Below are positions 6,303 through 8,192 of a stretch of DNA of 8,192 nucleotides, piece after piece. Both the position numbers and the translations under genes were made by a program. Source of the stretch: Symbiobacteriaceae bacterium. Its GTDB lineage: Bacteria; Bacillota; JAAYKD01; WRDA01. The notes below the pieces were generated by a model. The model was not told the DNA's origin. It saw only the letters and a program-made list of their open reading frames with translations, and did no database searches. How positions within the stretch are numbered: the first letter of the stretch is position 1; every line of letters begins with the position of its first letter. The stretch spans positions 1-8,192 of the forward strand of contig WRDA01000056.1 in NCBI GenBank assembly GCA_009783675.1, read 5' to 3'.

Positions 6303-7190
6303 GTGAAAGAACGACTGCAAAAGATCCTAGCTGCAGCGGGAGTGGCTTCCAGACGCGAGGCTGAAGAGCTTATCCGTGCCGGCGTGGTCAGCGTCAACGG
6401 GACCAGGGTTTCTATTATGGGTTACAAAGCAGATCCGGTTCGGGATGTCATCATGGTGCGAGGGCAGAAAATAACCAGCGATCCTTTGCGAACCATCATG
6501 CTCAACAAACCTCGAGGTGTAGTGACGACCATGGACGATCCCGAAGGGCGTTCTTCAGTTGCCGATTTGATCGCTGACGAGCCTGCTCGTCTATTTCCCG
6601 TGGGGCGTCTTGATCGTCGCAGCGAAGGGCTGTTGCTTATGACTAATGACGGGGAGCTGGCTCAGTTACTGACCCACCCCAAATACGGCGTAGCCAAGGT
6701 ATACCATGTGGAGACCAGTCGAGAAGTTACTGTTGATGACCAGGTAAAACTGGCCAAAGGCATAATGTTGGACGATGGTCCCACCTTGCCAATTGCTATT
6801 GAGCCATTGCCTCTCAAGATGGGTATCTGGTACAAGATTATTATTTCCGAGGGACGTAATCGCCAAATAAGGCGTATGTTTGAAACTTTGGGTTACTATG
6901 TGGCACGTCTGCGCCGAGTCCAAGTCGGCAGTCTGCGTCTGGGAGATTTGAAACCTGGAGAAAAAAGGGTTTTAACAAGGTTCGAGCTGGAACGATTACG
7001 CCGATCAGCTCTGGGTAAAGTGAAGGGAGGAGTACCTGGTGACTCTTCTGTGTCAACCAGCGAAGGTGATCGTCGTCGGAGCCGGAGCAGCCGGAATGAT
7101 GGCAGCCTGGAGCGCCGCATCCTCGGGAGCTCTCGTCACGCTGATCGAAGGAAACGGCAGCCCGGGAAGAAAGCTCAGATTAACAGGTAA
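6303..7190 (+). CDS. rluB: 23S rRNA pseudouridine synthase, RluB/RsuA family
   Basis: The protein (295 residues as read) has an N-terminal S4 RNA-binding domain (about 1-55) and a pseudouridine synthase domain. The active-site motif GRLDRRSEGLL has the catalytic Asp at residue 104, followed by TNDG. The late motif RNRQIRRMF is at 185-193. It should isomerise a uridine of 23S rRNA, as RluB does at the peptidyl-transferase centre; RsuA/RluE/RluF specificity cannot be excluded from sequence. The GTG start has GGAGGT (6292-6297) five bases upstream. Recognisable family sequence ends near residue 234. The remaining 60 or so residues are Arg/Ser-rich, and their last 152 bases overlap the baiN-like gene in another frame. 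Tail-less family members are about 240-250 residues, so the tail may be an artefact of a lost stop codon, although some family members do have natural basic tails. Confidence 0.9.
   Translation: MKERLQKILAAAGVASRREAEELIRAGVVSVNGTRVSIMGYKADPVRDVIMVRGQKITSDPLRTIMLNKPRGVVTTMDDPEGRSSVADLIADEPARLFPVGRLDRRSEGLLLMTNDGELAQLLTHPKYGVAKVYHVETSREVTVDDQVKLAKGIMLDDGPTLPIAIEPLPLKMGIWYKIIISEGRNRQIRRMFETLGYYVARLRRVQVGSLRLGDLKPGEKRVLTRFELERLRRSALGKVKGGVPGDSSVSTSEGDRRRSRSSRNDGSLERRILGSSRHADRRKRQPGKKAQINR
7024..7032 (+). promoter_or_regulatory. Ribosome binding site of the baiN-like gene, inside rluB
   Basis: AGGGAGGAG is six bases before GTG at 7039. It supports that start, although the site lies well inside the open frame of rluB. 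Confidence 0.75.
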
Positions 7191-8192
7191 GGGCAGGTGT
7201 AACCTTACCAACGACTGTGATATTCATCAGCTGGTAGCTAATATGCCCGGAAACGGGCGTTTTCTATACAGCGCTTTTTCTCGTTTTGACAGTAAGGCTT
7301 GTCAAAAGTTTTTCGCGGATGCTGGCTTAACGATGAAGGTAGAACGCGGTATGAGGGTTTTTCCTGCCTCTGATAAAGCAGAGGATGTTGTTAATGTCTT
7401 GTTTGACGCTGTAAAAAAAGAAGGCGTCGGAGTTATCATGGGAAAACGTGTAAGCGATTTGATCATATGTGAAGATGAATCAGGGGTTAAATCAATTACC
7501 GGTGTCAGATTAGGAGACAGGCAAATTATGGCTGACGCAGTGATCATCGCCACCGGAGGAGCATCATATCCTCTGACCGGCTCCGATGGTTCCGGATATG
7601 CACTGGCACGTGAAGCAGGACATAGTATAGTTTTGCCCAGAGGTGCCCTGGTTCCGTTGGAGACTGTCGAAAATTGGCCCAGAGAGCTTCAGGGGTTATC
7701 TTTACGCAATATAAACCTTGGACTGTACAAAGATGGGAAGCTGTTATCCGAAGAGTTTGGTGAAATGCTCTTTACTCATTTTGGTGTTTCTGGTCCGGTT
7801 GTGTTGACGCTCAGCCGTTTACTACTGGACGGCAAGGGTGAATATAGCCTGCGCCTCAACTTAAAACCAGCCTTGACAGTAGAGCAGCTGGATCTAAGGC
7901 TGCAGAGAGATTTCCATAAAGCCATCAACAAGCAATATAAAAACTGCCTGACCGATCTTCTGCCTCGTAAACTGATACCTATCATAGTCAGACTAAGTGG
8001 CATTGAAGAAGATAAGCCTGTGCACTCGATAACTCGCGTAGAAAGACTGCATCTTTGCGGCCTACTGACCAACCTGGAAATGACTGTGTCTCAAAGCAGG
8101 CCTATAGCAGAAGCCATCGTCACGGCAGGGGGAGTTAACCTCAAAGAGGTCGACCCTAAGACGATGGCTTCGAAAGTATGTCGTGATCTGTA
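7039..8192 (+). CDS. BaiN/HI0933-family FAD-dependent flavoprotein, 3'-truncated by the window
   Basis: The open frame runs off the window after 384 complete codons. The N-terminus has a Rossmann FAD-binding motif, VIVVGAGAAGMMAA (10-23), with the acidic Glu37 after the second strand. The family hallmark GRKLRLTGKGRCNLTN follows at 43-58. Further family motifs are ATGGASYPLTGSDGSGY (from 171), FTHFGVSGP (245-253) and TAGGVNLKEVDPKTMASK (from 362). Members are about 400-420 residues, so some 20-35 residues, including the final FAD-contacting segment, lie beyond the edge. Such enzymes are annotated as NAD(P)/FAD-dependent oxidoreductases; BaiN was linked to bile-acid dehydroxylation, but most homologues have no known substrate, so no symbol is given. 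The GTG start at 7039 has a strong ribosome binding site; GTG at 7066 is the only other start that keeps the nucleotide-binding fold. Either start lies far inside rluB. Confidence 0.9.
   Translation, partial: MTLLCQPAKVIVVGAGAAGMMAAWSAASSGALVTLIEGNGSPGRKLRLTGKGRCNLTNDCDIHQLVANMPGNGRFLYSAFSRFDSKACQKFFADAGLTMKVERGMRVFPASDKAEDVVNVLFDAVKKEGVGVIMGKRVSDLIICEDESGVKSITGVRLGDRQIMADAVIIATGGASYPLTGSDGSGYALAREAGHSIVLPRGALVPLETVENWPRELQGLSLRNINLGLYKDGKLLSEEFGEMLFTHFGVSGPVVLTLSRLLLDGKGEYSLRLNLKPALTVEQLDLRLQRDFHKAINKQYKNCLTDLLPRKLIPIIVRLSGIEEDKPVHSITRVERLHLCGLLTNLEMTVSQSRPIAEAIVTAGGVNLKEVDPKTMASKVCRDL

Noticed and set aside
6666..7120. Antisense open frames opposite rluB and the rluB/baiN overlap
   Set aside because: The sense strand carries conserved motifs of both genes here. 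The antisense products are composition-driven and show no family resemblance.
7302..8072. Antisense open frames at 7302-7553 and 7776-8072
   Set aside because: The + strand encodes the continuous baiN-like protein through this whole region, with motifs in the right order.

Overview
The window looks like chromosomal DNA of a Gram-positive, Clostridia-type member of the Bacillota. The reasons are strong AGGAGG-type ribosome binding sites at almost every gene, frequent GTG/TTG starts, tight co-directional packing, and an rluB-like gene followed by a BaiN/HI0933-type flavoprotein, an order I associate with Clostridia (often followed there by cmk, plsC and ispH). This placement comes from gene content and style, not from a database match. 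All eight supported genes and a partial ninth run on the + strand.

Layout. Positions 1-140 are a non-coding leader with a possible AT-rich terminator of an upstream unit. Positions 141-4346 hold a three-gene peptidase operon: a TldD-type metallopeptidase with an intact HExxxH motif, then two tandem TldE/PmbA paralogues that lack the metal-binding motif. A GC-rich hairpin (4372-4410) follows. A second run of genes starts at 4519: an ECF sigma factor, a small two-helix membrane protein in the usual anti-sigma position, and two membrane proteins sharing a PLDc_N-like hydrophobic module (76 aa, and 216 aa with a C-terminal extension). Without any gap fit for a new promoter, this continues into the housekeeping genes rluB (23S rRNA pseudouridine synthase) and a baiN-like FAD enzyme cut by the window edge.

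How they may work together. By analogy with E. coli TldD/TldE, the first operon should encode a peptidase in which TldD supplies the zinc site and TldE is the non-catalytic partner. Two TldE copies allow alternative or mixed complexes. No RiPP precursor or cyclodehydratase gene is visible, so a natural-product role is not supported here. The second operon looks like an envelope-linked ECF sigma circuit whose transcription could run on into rluB and baiN.

Points most worth a second look: the duplicated TldE subunit, the sigma/membrane-protein cassette with a non-zinc anti-sigma candidate, and the 152-base overlap of rluB with baiN, which may reflect a lost rluB stop codon. I found no tRNA, rRNA, CRISPR array, insertion sequence or phage gene.
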